A stretch of DNA of 64,000 nt, taken from NCBI RefSeq assembly GCF_013009555.1, contig NZ_CP046176.1:2263501-2327500 (forward strand). The letters are read 5' to 3'. Source of the DNA: Phocaeicola dorei (GTDB lineage: Bacteria; Bacteroidota; Bacteroidia; Bacteroidales; Bacteroidaceae). The notes under the pieces were generated by a model. The model saw only the letters and a program-made list of their open reading frames with translations, made no database searches and was not told where the DNA came from. The translations under genes and the position numbers were made by a program. Shown one piece after another: positions 1-8,040 of the stretch (positions are counted from its first letter, which is position 1; each line of letters begins with the position of its first letter).

Positions 1-784
1 TGCAGAGCATGTAGAATCCGGCCAGGGAGTTGGCAAGTGCCATCTGTGCCCGTGCCTCCTTGTCAGAACCGTCTTTATAGGCAATCGGCAGGTACTTCGC
101 AATCAGTTCGATGGCTTTCAGGGCGAACATCTCGCCCATCGGGTGTTCGTTCTTGTTGATAACGCTTTCGGCGGCATGGAAGAAAGCGTCCATGCCTTGA
201 TAGGCGGTGAACTTGGGCGGTACGCTCATCATCAGGTCGGAATCTACGATGGAAATGGCCGGGAACATCGAAACGTCGAACACTCCCGTCTTTTCTTCCA
301 GCTCATCGTTCGAGATGACGGAAAACATATCCACCTCCGAACCCGTCCCCGCGCTGGTCGTTATGGCAACCAGCGGTGCGCTGGGGTGCGAGAACGCTTT
401 ATGTCCGCCTTTTGCCGAGAAAGCATAATCCCAAAGGTCGCCGTCATTGACCATCATCAGGGCGATACACTTGCCTGCATCCATTACCGAACCGCCACCC
501 AACGCTACTACAAAGTCACAACCGTTCTCCCGGGCTTTCCGGGCGGCATCCATCACATTCTCTCGGGTCGGATTCGGGCGAATGCCGTCGAAAAGGACGT
601 GTTCGACATGAGCCAGGTCGAGTTCCCGTTCTACAGCGGCCAGATAGCCGTATTTTTTCGTACTTTGTCCGTTGGACGTTACGATAAGGGCCTTCCTGCC
701 GGGCATCTGTTCCAGATGGAGGTTCTTCAGTTGCCCTGCGCCGAAGAGGACTTTTGTGGGCATGAAAAATTGAAAATTGTACAT
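1..784 (-). CDS. Iron-containing alcohol dehydrogenase, C-terminus beyond window
   Basis: Translating the minus strand from an ATG at 784-782 gives an open frame of 261 codons to the left edge. It begins MYNFQFFMPTKVLFGAGQL and contains the family's nucleotide-binding region (VALGGGSVMDAGK) and the ITTSAGTGSEVDMFSV segment typical of group III iron-type alcohol dehydrogenases. These enzymes reduce aldehydes or oxidise alcohols with NAD(P)H and a divalent metal. The metal-binding histidines would lie near or beyond the left edge, so metal ligation cannot be fully checked. It is the last visible gene of the long minus-strand unit, 38 bp after the aldo/keto reductase. A distant homologue sits at 19872-21047. 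Substrate is unknown. Confidence 0.88.
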   Translation of the reverse strand, partial: MYNFQFFMPTKVLFGAGQLKNLHLEQMPGRKALIVTSNGQSTKKYGYLAAVERELDLAHVEHVLFDGIRPNPTRENVMDAARKARENGCDFVVALGGGSVMDAGKCIALMMVNDGDLWDYAFSAKGGHKAFSHPSAPLVAITTSAGTGSEVDMFSVISNDELEEKTGVFDVSMFPAISIVDSDLMMSVPPKFTAYQGMDAFFHAAESVINKNEHPMGEMFALKAIELIAKYLPIAYKDGSDKEARAQMALANSLAGFYMLC

Positions 785-822
785 GGTTTCTGATTTTTAA
801 TCGTTGTTATTACCTTATTTGT

Positions 823-1686
823 TTAGAAATCTATCTCATCGGGGTCAAGTCCCGAACCTCCGCAATACGCCATGCGGTCGATGGTCTGCATGTCCGTGTC
901 CGAAATCTCGAAACCGAAGACGTCGAGGTTTTCGCGGATGCGTTCCGGAGTGACCGATTTGGGAAGCGGAAGTACGCCGTGCTGCAACGCCCAGCGGATG
1001 CAGAGTCGGGCGACCGACTTTCCGTATCGGGCTGCTATGCCTTTCAGGGTCTCGTTAGTCAGCATACGTCCCGTGCCGAGCGGCGACCAGGCTTCTACCA
1101 AAATTCCGTTCGCACGGCAGAAGTCCGTACACTCCCGTTGCATGAAGCCGGGATGGAACTCTATCTGGTTCACCATCGGCTTGACGGTGGCACGGTCGAG
1201 CAACGCCTCCAGATGGTGCGGAAGAAAGTTGCTGACCCCGATGGCCCGTATCTTCCCTTCGTTATAAAGCGTTTCCATGGCACGCCAGGTGTCCGCATTG
1301 ATTTGCCGCCAGTCGGCGAACCGGTGTTCCGTGGCTGGCCAATGTATCAGGTAGAGGTCGAGATAGTCCAGACAGAGGTCGGCCAGCGTGCGGTGGAATG
1401 CACGTAGCGTGGTGTCGTACCCTCTTTCCGTGTTCCACACCTTGCTCGTGACAAAAATCTCCTCACGGGCGATGCCGCTGCGGGCGATTCCTTCGCCCAC
1501 GCCCTGCTCGTTTCCGTATACTGCGGCTGTGTCTATGTGGCGGTAGCCTGCTCGGATGGCGCATTGCACGGCTTCTATGGCCGTCTCACCGTCCGGAGTC
1601 TGCCAGGTGCCGAAACCTACGGACGGTATCCGCACACCGTTTGTCAATTCAAAATCCTTGTTCATGGTTGTTACTCTATTATCCAT
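823..1686 (-). CDS. Aldo/keto reductase
   Basis: A 287-residue cytosolic NAD(P)H-dependent reductase of the AKR superfamily. The catalytic tetrad is visible as D52 and Y57 (HIDTAAVYGNE), K82 (VTSKVWN) and H115 (LIHWP). Further family signatures are GVSNF and the C-terminal LPKSVTPERIREN cofactor-binding segment. Length and organisation match 2,5-diketogluconate-reductase-type AKRs, but the sequence does not settle the substrate. An internal ATG at 1665 (MNKDFELTNG) is an equally plausible start because it aligns better with the usual AKR beginning. It lies between the TonB receptor (33 bp upstream) and the iron-type alcohol dehydrogenase, which suggests that carbonyl or alcohol turnover belongs to the function of this operon. 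Confidence 0.92.
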   Translation of the reverse strand: MDNRVTTMNKDFELTNGVRIPSVGFGTWQTPDGETAIEAVQCAIRAGYRHIDTAAVYGNEQGVGEGIARSGIAREEIFVTSKVWNTERGYDTTLRAFHRTLADLCLDYLDLYLIHWPATEHRFADWRQINADTWRAMETLYNEGKIRAIGVSNFLPHHLEALLDRATVKPMVNQIEFHPGFMQRECTDFCRANGILVEAWSPLGTGRMLTNETLKGIAARYGKSVARLCIRWALQHGVLPLPKSVTPERIRENLDVFGFEISDTDMQTIDRMAYCGGSGLDPDEIDF

Positions 1687-1719
1687 ATTTTATGCTTATT
1701 ATTTATCCGTATTTCCTGT

Positions 1720-3981
1720 TCAGAAGTTCATCTTCACTGACAGTTCCGTCGTAAAGGGACGGATGAAAGAACCCGACATCAGGTAGTCCCGGTACATGGA
1801 CGGCTCTGTCACAAGGTCGGCTGCCGCGATGGAACCGCTTGCCCCTTTCTGGTTGAGGAAATTGACAACGTTCGCCGACAGCGAAATGTGACTGTTCAGG
1901 CGGTAGTCGATGCCTCCGAATGTTTCCCAGCGCGGATTGAAGTACAGGGTGTTCGGCTTGTTGATGTATTGCTTGCTGAAATAGCGGAAGCTGAGCCAGA
2001 AACGCCACCTGTCTATGCTGTAAGAAGGGTCGATTTCCATCAGCAGCTCGGAAACACCGGTCACTTTGCGGCCGCTGAAACTGAAATCGTGGGGAGTCCC
2101 GTCGCTGAAGGTGAGTGTCGTGTCAAAGTTCCTGTACCGGGGCTTCTGCCAGGTGAGCAGGTAATGCAGCTGGAAACCCTTGAAAGGGGTAAGCACCACA
2201 TCGGTGGTCCACCCTGTCGTTGCGATGTCGTAATTGATGGAGGCGGTACGTGTCTCGTCCACTCCATCGATGTTGGCCGTGAACTGGGAGCGTGATTTAT
2301 AGTTCGTCTTGCGGATGTAGGACAGGGTGGAGACCAGATTCACCCAACCGTTGCGGTAATAGACCCCGAACCGTCCCAACTGTACATCCACGGGAGCGAG
2401 GTTGGCGTAGTCCTGTCCGGCAAAGTCCTCCAGACGGGGATGCTGCCTGTTGAAAAGATAATCCGCCGTCAGGCCGAAACTTCCGGACAGGGCATAATGG
2501 AGGCCGGCTGTGGCAATGGGGTTGAACCAGTTGTAGTTGAAAGCCGTCAGCTTCACTCCTTCCTTGGCCAGGTTGAATCCTTCCGAACGGTCGTTGTAAC
2601 GGTCGTCCGTTGTCGGGTTCATGGGAGAATGTCCGTCTATGTGGTAATATTCCAGTCGGATGCCGTATGAGAGTGACAGGTCCTTCCGTATCTGCCAGTC
2701 GTCGGAGGCATACAGGGAGAGTTTGTTCTCGCGCCCGTCGTAGTATTCCGCTCCGGTGTTGAAGCCCCAGAATGAAAGGCCGTTGTATGACAGGTGCTGC
2801 GGATTTGCCTCGACCGTATGCGCCCAGTTGCTGGTCATGGTCTTCATCTCCACCCGGTTGTGCCATTGGTTGAGGCCGATGCGCAGGTCGTGTCCGGCCA
2901 GGCTGCGGTTATACTCCAGCGTTCCCAGTATGTCGCTCACCGCTCCCCGGTAATAAAGGCTGTAGCGGCTTTGCACGTTTCCTTCGTATGGACTCCCGTC
3001 CGGGGTGGCATATCCGGTCTCATTATCGACGTAGGATAATCCGGCCAGTCCGTTGCTCGTCCAGTTGGACCTGGCACGCTTGTAGCGCAGACTGTATTTC
3101 AGCAGTCCTCCATCATCGGACTGGTATTTGCCCGCCAGCCCTATCTCATTGCCATGGGAGTGGTTCATATCATGGAGGTTTCCCGTCCGGATTTCTCCCG
3201 TCACGACATCCTGATAAGTAATCAGTCCGTCGGACGGCATATAGGAGTCTTTCCCTAGGTCAAACCCTTCCATGAGCCTGACACTGCCGTCGCCCACGTA
3301 GATGAAAGGGCCTTTGGAATCCCGGATATAGATGTTGTCGGCATGTTTCAGCAGCAGCGATACTTCTCCTCTGCCTTCGTTCCACCGGTGCGTCAGCGCG
3401 GCCTTATAGATTTGGGTACGGTCCTGGTATCTGGCGAATTCCAGACGGTTGCTGCCCGGGTCGAAATTCTGGAAAGAACCGATGCTGTAGTACCAGCCTT
3501 CCGCTATTTTCCCCGCTATGCCCACATCAAACTTCTGGGAGCCGAAGTGGTTCAGCGTGTAGTCCAGGTGCGCTTCCGTCCTGTCTGCCCCCAAACGGGT
3601 CTCGCTGTTCAGTGTATAGCCGACATTCCCGCTGAGCAGAGCCGATTCACTCAAGGACATCAGTGCGCTTTTCTTATAGGAAACCCCGCCCCGCCAGTTC
3701 ATGTACGACATGTAAGGCCAGAAATAATAGGAGACCGGCAGTCCGTCTTCCATTATCTCCGTTCCTCCGGTAGTTCCGGGAAGACCGATATTGACTTCCC
3801 TCGGCTTGGTCGCATCCGAAGCGTTCAGCATGACATTCCTGTTCCCGACTTCTTTGGAAGCGGTATTCCGGAGGTTGAGCGTATCTTGTACGGAAACCGG
3901 TTGCCCCTTCACCCCGAGGGGGCGGAAGCAGCCGAACAGCACCAACGGCCCGATGAGACCTATCTTACAGACGTTCTTCAT
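1720..3981 (-). CDS. TonB-dependent outer-membrane receptor
   Basis: A 753-residue outer-membrane beta-barrel with an N-terminal signal sequence (residues about 1-26), alternating aromatic-rich beta strands throughout, and a C-terminal phenylalanine (ELSVKMNF) typical of outer-membrane insertion. It resembles TonB-dependent receptors by its barrel, for example the YASDDWQIRKDLSLSYGIRLEYY strand region, here quoted only as a landmark near residues 430-452. The plug domain at the N-terminus looks short, and the carboxypeptidase-like domain of SusC proteins is missing. It is therefore not a SusC and has no SusD partner. It starts 11 bp after the acetyltransferase gene and is likely co-transcribed with it. 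Cargo could be a metal chelate or a small organic ligand; nothing in the sequence identifies it. Confidence 0.85.
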   Translation of the reverse strand: MKNVCKIGLIGPLVLFGCFRPLGVKGQPVSVQDTLNLRNTASKEVGNRNVMLNASDATKPREVNIGLPGTTGGTEIMEDGLPVSYYFWPYMSYMNWRGGVSYKKSALMSLSESALLSGNVGYTLNSETRLGADRTEAHLDYTLNHFGSQKFDVGIAGKIAEGWYYSIGSFQNFDPGSNRLEFARYQDRTQIYKAALTHRWNEGRGEVSLLLKHADNIYIRDSKGPFIYVGDGSVRLMEGFDLGKDSYMPSDGLITYQDVVTGEIRTGNLHDMNHSHGNEIGLAGKYQSDDGGLLKYSLRYKRARSNWTSNGLAGLSYVDNETGYATPDGSPYEGNVQSRYSLYYRGAVSDILGTLEYNRSLAGHDLRIGLNQWHNRVEMKTMTSNWAHTVEANPQHLSYNGLSFWGFNTGAEYYDGRENKLSLYASDDWQIRKDLSLSYGIRLEYYHIDGHSPMNPTTDDRYNDRSEGFNLAKEGVKLTAFNYNWFNPIATAGLHYALSGSFGLTADYLFNRQHPRLEDFAGQDYANLAPVDVQLGRFGVYYRNGWVNLVSTLSYIRKTNYKSRSQFTANIDGVDETRTASINYDIATTGWTTDVVLTPFKGFQLHYLLTWQKPRYRNFDTTLTFSDGTPHDFSFSGRKVTGVSELLMEIDPSYSIDRWRFWLSFRYFSKQYINKPNTLYFNPRWETFGGIDYRLNSHISLSANVVNFLNQKGASGSIAAADLVTEPSMYRDYLMSGSFIRPFTTELSVKMNF

Positions 3982-3992
3982 GAGGTGTCCTG

Positions 3993-4562
3993 TTATACAT
4001 TATCATTATCTACGTATCGGATGACCTTTGCCGGATTTCCGGCAGCCACCGCATTGTCCGGTATATCGCGCGTAACGACCGAACCCGCGCCGATGACTGC
4101 GTTACGCCCGATAGTCACGCCCATCAGCACGACCGAGTTCCCACCTATCCAGACGTTGTCGCCTATGGTTATCGGCTTGGCGATGCCCAGCCGCCGTTCC
4201 CTGCCTGCCGCTTCCATCGGATGCGCCACGGCATACAGACCCACATTCGGACCGAGCCACACGTTGTTGCCGATGCGGACGGGCGCCATGTCGAGGATGG
4301 TCACGTTGTAGTTGGTCAGGAAACCGTCGCCCACCTGGATGTTCACGCCCAGGTCGCACAGGAAACCGGGCTTGACACTGAGGTTCTGTCCGGCAGAACT
4401 GAAGAGTCGGCGCAGCAGCTTGTCCCTTTCCTCTCCGGCTGTCACCGGCAGGGAATTGAACTGCTGGCAAAGAACGATGGCACGGGTCTGTATCTCCGCG
4501 ATTTCCGCATCGTCCATGCGGTAATATTCCCCACTACGGAGTTTCTCTATCTCTTTCATCAT
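3993..4562 (-). CDS. Sugar O-acetyltransferase, hexapeptide family
   Basis: A 189-residue left-handed beta-helix acetyltransferase of the maltose/galactoside acetyltransferase (LacA/NodL) group. An N-terminal helical segment (MKEIEKLRSGEYYRMDD) is followed by hexapeptide repeats such as IGDNVWIGGNSVVLMGVTIG. The expected catalytic histidine is H114 (YAVAHP), with the conserved asparagine in TNYNVT. Acetyl-CoA is the expected donor and a sugar hydroxyl the expected acceptor. Its start codon overlaps the stop of the preceding cysteine-rich protein by 4 bp, so the two are translationally coupled. A second acetyltransferase of the same family lies at 6590-7153 beside the second cysteine-rich paralogue, giving a mirrored arrangement. 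Confidence 0.9.
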   Translation of the reverse strand: MMKEIEKLRSGEYYRMDDAEIAEIQTRAIVLCQQFNSLPVTAGEERDKLLRRLFSSAGQNLSVKPGFLCDLGVNIQVGDGFLTNYNVTILDMAPVRIGNNVWLGPNVGLYAVAHPMEAAGRERRLGIAKPITIGDNVWIGGNSVVLMGVTIGRNAVIGAGSVVTRDIPDNAVAAGNPAKVIRYVDNDNV

Positions 4563-5149
4563 TCTTGTGTTTTTGATTGCACGGCTTCATTCCATGTCAC
4601 AGTCTCCGGTTGCGGAAGCTCCACCTGCTCACGTTGCAGGAGTTCCACCGCTTTCCGGGCGATGCAGAGGCAGCATCCCGTACACCGGGTGAACTGGAAC
4701 TGCCCCACGATGTCGCCGCATTTCACCGTTCCGTAAGTATCCTTGAAGTGCTTGAACAACTCACCGGCCAGGGCGATGCCCTTGTCGTTGTCGTCCGGCG
4801 TGTACATGCCGAGTGCCATGACACCAGCCGTGAGTGCGCCGCAGGTACCGTCCTCATACGTTTTCCCGATGCCTCCCCGGAATCCGGCGGAGAGGGCTTT
4901 CAGTTGTTTGTCCGTCAGTTCGCTGCCCAGTGCACGGCACAGGCCGAGGAACGTGGCCTGCGAGCAGGAGTAGCCTTCCTCGCGCAGCTTCGTGATGATT
5001 TCATTTGCCTTTCTTGTCAGTTCGCTTTCCATATTCGTTACGGTTGTTTTCTCCGCTGTCCCGTCCTTGGTTTCGGAACCATGGGCAGTCATCGGATAAA
5101 GAGCCGCCGCAAGCAGTCCGGCGGCAGGGATTATTAACTTCTTTTTCAT
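4559..5149 (-). CDS. C-GCAxxG-C-C family protein, exported copy
   Basis: A 196-residue protein of the C-GCAxxG-C-C family, putative redox-active proteins of unknown reaction. Eight cysteines are visible: C62 and C71 (SCSQATFLGLC), C103 in the GTCGALTAG motif, C144, and a CxxCCxC cluster at C156, C159, C160 and C162. Unlike its paralogue at 6115-6567 it has a Sec signal peptide (MKKKLIIPAAG...MTAHG, cleavage near residue 24), so it should act in the periplasm. Its last codons overlap the acetyltransferase gene by 4 bp. The same cysteine spacing in both paralogues suggests metal or persulfide binding, which is inference. It lies 85 bp downstream of the rhodanese lipoprotein, a gap where a secondary promoter is possible. 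Confidence 0.82.
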   Translation of the reverse strand: MKKKLIIPAAGLLAAALYPMTAHGSETKDGTAEKTTVTNMESELTRKANEIITKLREEGYSCSQATFLGLCRALGSELTDKQLKALSAGFRGGIGKTYEDGTCGALTAGVMALGMYTPDDNDKGIALAGELFKHFKDTYGTVKCGDIVGQFQFTRCTGCCLCIARKAVELLQREQVELPQPETVTWNEAVQSKTQE

Positions 5150-5234
5150 TCTCTTTTTGTATTATATTGCAAATTTACAGGCATTTGAGCTTGCAATGGT
5201 TTTTCCAAACGTCTTTTCCGGCTTTTCTAAAACG

Positions 5235-6086
5235 TCATTTTCTCTGCTGTTGTCCTACCCATCCGTTATAGGCACTGAACAACGGAACCCCGTCGATGTA
5301 GGAAAGTTGCAGCACGTCCGCGTTTGCCTCTTTCAGGAACTCGTAAGCGCGTGGAGACTGCACACCTGCCCCGCAGTTGAGTATGACCGGACGGTCGGCG
5401 GGGATTTCCTTGTAACGTGCCGGCAGCTTGGAGCGCGGTATATGCACGTTACCGACAAACTGGGTGTAACCCTCGTACCATTCCGGTTCGCGGACATCGA
5501 TGATATACAGGTTAGGAGTGCTTTTCATATACTCCAATGCTTCCGATGGGGTAAGTCCGCCCAGAAACTTCTCGCCCGCTACGACGCTGTTGTCTCTATC
5601 TTGTTCCTGTTTCCATTCATTGTATTCGCCGAACAACGGAGTCCCGTCGATATAGGAGATTTCCGGAATGTCCGGACGCAGTTTTTTGAGCGTGCGGTAA
5701 GCACCGGGAACGACCATTCCCAAACGGCAATGCAGTATGACAGGACGCCCTGCCGGAATATCGAGATAGAGTTTTTCCGCTTCATCCGGGGAGATATTCT
5801 CGATGGGGATGTTGATGGCACCCTCGAAATGTTCTTTCGCGTACCACGAACGGGTAGCCACGTCAACGATTACCAGGTTTTCCGTCTTTTTCATGTACTC
5901 CAGTGCCTTTTCCGGACTCATGGCACCCAGATCGTTTACGGAAACGTTGTTGTCATTATCCGGCATTTCCGAAGCGTTTTCTTCGGAACAACCGGCCGTC
6001 ACCCCGCCGATAGACAGGGAACACAGCAGATACACGGCAGAAACGATCCGCCTTGCATTTTGTAAAAAATTCCTTTCTTCTTTCAT
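5235..6086 (-). CDS. Lipoprotein with two rhodanese domains
   Basis: A 283-residue protein with a lipoprotein-type signal ending at C33 (GVTAGC), so it is probably anchored on the periplasmic side of an envelope membrane. Two rhodanese domains follow, at about residues 58-158 and 178-278. Each has the active-site cysteine at the start of its loop: C120 in HCRLGMV and C238 in NCGAGVQ. Each domain also has the downstream YIDG[TV]PLF segment. Both cysteines are present, so both domains could carry persulfide sulfur. Rhodaneses transfer sulfane sulfur between thiols and acceptors. Placement between two cysteine-rich GCAxxG proteins suggests these are its partners or acceptors, which is inference. 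It begins 28 bp after the second GCAxxG gene. Confidence 0.88.
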   Translation of the reverse strand: MKEERNFLQNARRIVSAVYLLCSLSIGGVTAGCSEENASEMPDNDNNVSVNDLGAMSPEKALEYMKKTENLVIVDVATRSWYAKEHFEGAINIPIENISPDEAEKLYLDIPAGRPVILHCRLGMVVPGAYRTLKKLRPDIPEISYIDGTPLFGEYNEWKQEQDRDNSVVAGEKFLGGLTPSEALEYMKSTPNLYIIDVREPEWYEGYTQFVGNVHIPRSKLPARYKEIPADRPVILNCGAGVQSPRAYEFLKEANADVLQLSYIDGVPLFSAYNGWVGQQQRK

Positions 6087-6114
6087 GTTGATACTATTTG
6101 ATGTTGAACTATTA

Positions 6115-6567
6115 TTATTTTGTAAGCGATTTCAGAGTCGGGACTTTTTCTCGGTATAAAAGTTCGACGACCTTTTTTCCGACGCAAAGGCAGCAGTCCG
6201 TGCATTCGACAAAACCGTTTCTATAAACAATGTTGCCGCAAATGACCGTTCCGTACCGTTTCTTGAAATGGTTGAACAGCTCTTTCGACAATGCGACAGC
6301 CTTCGCGTTGTCCTTCGGCAGAAACATCCCCAAAGCCATGATACCCGCAGCGAATGCCCCGCATGAACCCTCGTTATAGGAACATCCCATACCGCCACGA
6401 AAACCGGCGGACAATGCCATCAGTTCTTCGTCCGTCTGATTACAGCCGACGGTCCGGCATATTCCGATGAAAGTAGCCTGCGAACAAGAAAACCGTTCCT
6501 GACGCAAACCGTTGATTTTTACTTGTACCTTTGAGATACAGCCGATTATATCTTTGGAGACATCCAT
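6115..6567 (-). CDS. C-GCAxxG-C-C family protein, cytoplasmic copy
   Basis: A 150-residue paralogue of the protein at 4559-5149. Its cysteines keep the same spacing: C28, C37, C69 (SCGAFAAG), C110, and the C122/C125/C126/C128 cluster (CTDCCLC). It has no signal peptide and begins directly with MDVSKDIIGC, so it should be cytoplasmic. It lies 22 bp after an acetyltransferase gene and 28 bp before the rhodanese lipoprotein, which is consistent with one operon. Having one exported and one cytoplasmic copy of the same cysteine scaffold in a single operon is unusual and suggests a two-compartment redox or sulfur relay. Biochemical function of the family is not established. Confidence 0.82.
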   Translation of the reverse strand: MDVSKDIIGCISKVQVKINGLRQERFSCSQATFIGICRTVGCNQTDEELMALSAGFRGGMGCSYNEGSCGAFAAGIMALGMFLPKDNAKAVALSKELFNHFKKRYGTVICGNIVYRNGFVECTDCCLCVGKKVVELLYREKVPTLKSLTK

Positions 6568-6589
6568 ACACTCGCAATATTCTTGTTTG

Positions 6590-7153
6590 TTATAACAATC
6601 GGTCTTTTACATCTATGGGACGGAGGACACGGCAAGGGTTACCGGCTGCAATCACTCCATTTGGAATGTCCTTTGTGACGACACTTCCGGCACCGATGAC
6701 AGAATCGTTACCAATGTTGATGCCCGGCATTATCACTACATTTCCACCCAGCCATACCCGGCTGCCTATATGAATAGGCTTATCTACGCATAACCCTTTC
6801 TCACGCTCGTCCGCATCAATTGCATGATTAACCGTATAGAGGCTGCAATTGGGGCCTACCAGGGTATGGTGTCCGACATGGATAGTCGTGTTGTCCATAA
6901 ACGTACAATTGAAATTGACGATTACACTATCTTCAAGTATGATATTCGATCCATACTGGCAACGGAAGGCGGGGATAATCAGCACGTCTTTCCCTTGTTT
7001 TCCAAGAAGCTGTGCAAGAATACTCTGACGGATTTCCTGTTGCCCTTCGCTGGTCTGATTATACTGCATCGTCAAATCTCCCGCTCGCCGGAACCTTTCC
7101 ATCATTTTCTCATTAAAGATGTAAGGTGCTGAAATAAAACAGTCATGTGACAT
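6590..7153 (-). CDS. Sugar O-acetyltransferase, hexapeptide family
   Basis: A 187-residue hexapeptide-repeat acetyltransferase homologous in architecture to the one at 3993-4562 but clearly diverged, so it is not a recent duplicate. The N-terminal helical part (FNEKMMERFRRAGDLTMQYNQT) is followed by the beta-helix with IGSRVWLGGNVVIMPGINIG repeats. The probable catalytic histidine is H110 (YTVNHA), and FNCTF carries the conserved asparagine. Acetyl-CoA-dependent acetylation of a sugar or similar hydroxyl is expected. It is 21 bp downstream of the AlkZ-related gene and 22 bp upstream of the cytoplasmic cysteine-rich gene, all on the same strand, so it is very likely within the AraC-linked operon. 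Confidence 0.9.
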   Translation of the reverse strand: MSHDCFISAPYIFNEKMMERFRRAGDLTMQYNQTSEGQQEIRQSILAQLLGKQGKDVLIIPAFRCQYGSNIILEDSVIVNFNCTFMDNTTIHVGHHTLVGPNCSLYTVNHAIDADEREKGLCVDKPIHIGSRVWLGGNVVIMPGINIGNDSVIGAGSVVTKDIPNGVIAAGNPCRVLRPIDVKDRLL

Positions 7154-7174
7154 ATCGTATATTGTGTTTTAGAG

Positions 7175-7921
7175 TTATCCGATAAATTTTAGTAACCGTT
7201 CTTCCGTTGCCGATGGGAGAATCTGACGTAAGTGACAGAGAATACGTGCCTTGGATTCTTCCGGTGTACGGTCAGGCAAGGCAATCCCGTCACCGAACAA
7301 GGCTTCGGGGGTGGTGTAGCGAGCAATGCCCCATCCGTATGGTTGCCCGTGCCTGTCAAGCTGATACTCGAAATCCGCTACGACAATGAGCGTAGCCATC
7401 TGTAACCGGGTCAAAACCGTTTCAAAACTTTCTTCCGGTATGCTGCCTTTCGTTTTTGTGAACAGTCGCTCCATAGGATTCGTACAAATAGTCTTCGGTT
7501 TACGGAATCCACATAAGGACTTTATCTCTTTTGACAGCAACGATTCGTGCCCGACTACCGTGTCATAGACCGTTTTCTCCCTGTTCCTGCCGTTCTTGTC
7601 AAGAGGAGTGCAATCGAAACTGAACTTCGAGCGGCGGTAATTCGCAAAGTCGGGAAACCATTCCATACTGACAAACCCGGCTTTACCGCAGAAAAATTTT
7701 CCGTAAGTGCAAGTCCAATTCCGGATAACAGGTCCTTTCCACTCCCACGGGCCATCCACACCGTCCTCGAACCAAAGTCCGGGAGGCGTACATTCCTCTA
7801 TGGAGAATCCGGATATGGAGTTTCTGAAGAAAGGCAGGAATCCACATCGCACGACCAGCTGTTCCAGTTCGTCTGCATTATGTATGGTAGATTGTATCAT
7901 TTTCTTCTCGATTTTCATCAT
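7175..7921 (-). CDS. AlkZ-related protein
   Basis: About 248 residues. The sequence matches what I remember as the AlkZ-related family of anaerobes: a GFLPFF segment, GFSIEE, WEWKGPVIR, a YGKFF...KAGFVSMEWFPDFANYRR core, and the LQMATLIVVADFEY and YGWGIARYTTPE segments near the C-terminus. AlkZ (YcaQ) proteins are DNA glycosylases that unhook interstrand crosslinks, but this short relative lacks an evident catalytic assignment and its activity is unknown. I prefer the ATG at 7921 over the in-frame ATG at 7933. The latter directly abuts a run of T that belongs to a terminator hairpin (7934-7971), leaving no room for a ribosome-binding site. First gene of the presumed operon, 21 bp before an acetyltransferase. 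Confidence 0.7.
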   Translation of the reverse strand: MMKIEKKMIQSTIHNADELEQLVVRCGFLPFFRNSISGFSIEECTPPGLWFEDGVDGPWEWKGPVIRNWTCTYGKFFCGKAGFVSMEWFPDFANYRRSKFSFDCTPLDKNGRNREKTVYDTVVGHESLLSKEIKSLCGFRKPKTICTNPMERLFTKTKGSIPEESFETVLTRLQMATLIVVADFEYQLDRHGQPYGWGIARYTTPEALFGDGIALPDRTPEESKARILCHLRQILPSATEERLLKFIG

Positions 7922-7933
7922 GCTTGACACCAT

Positions 7934-7971
7934 AAAAAAACATCACCGAATCTTGTTACGATCCGATGATG
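7934..7971 (-). terminator. Intrinsic terminator after the AraC-type gene
   Basis: On the minus strand a 12-bp stem with two G-U pairs (7971-7960 with 7952-7941), a 7-nt loop and seven T residues at 7940-7934 make a textbook intrinsic terminator about 70 nt beyond the AraC stop. A possible -7 box, TAATTTTG (7979-7972), overlaps its upstream edge, so the element could also attenuate the downstream operon. Confidence 0.75.
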
Positions 7972-8040
7972 CAAAATTAGCGGGAATGCCAATGCGGCTG
8001 TTTTTCCCAAACGTCACTTATACTTTGTTGAAAAGTCTTT

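Noticed and set aside
143..793. Long open frame on the plus strand
   Set aside because: It lies antisense to the iron-type alcohol dehydrogenase, which has clear family motifs; the composition is that of a shadow frame in G+C-rich DNA.
3343..4311. 322-codon plus-strand frame
   Set aside because: It spans the TonB receptor and acetyltransferase genes in antisense and shows no domain.
5157..6065. 302-codon plus-strand frame
   Set aside because: Antisense to the rhodanese lipoprotein, whose two active-site loops prove the other strand is coding.
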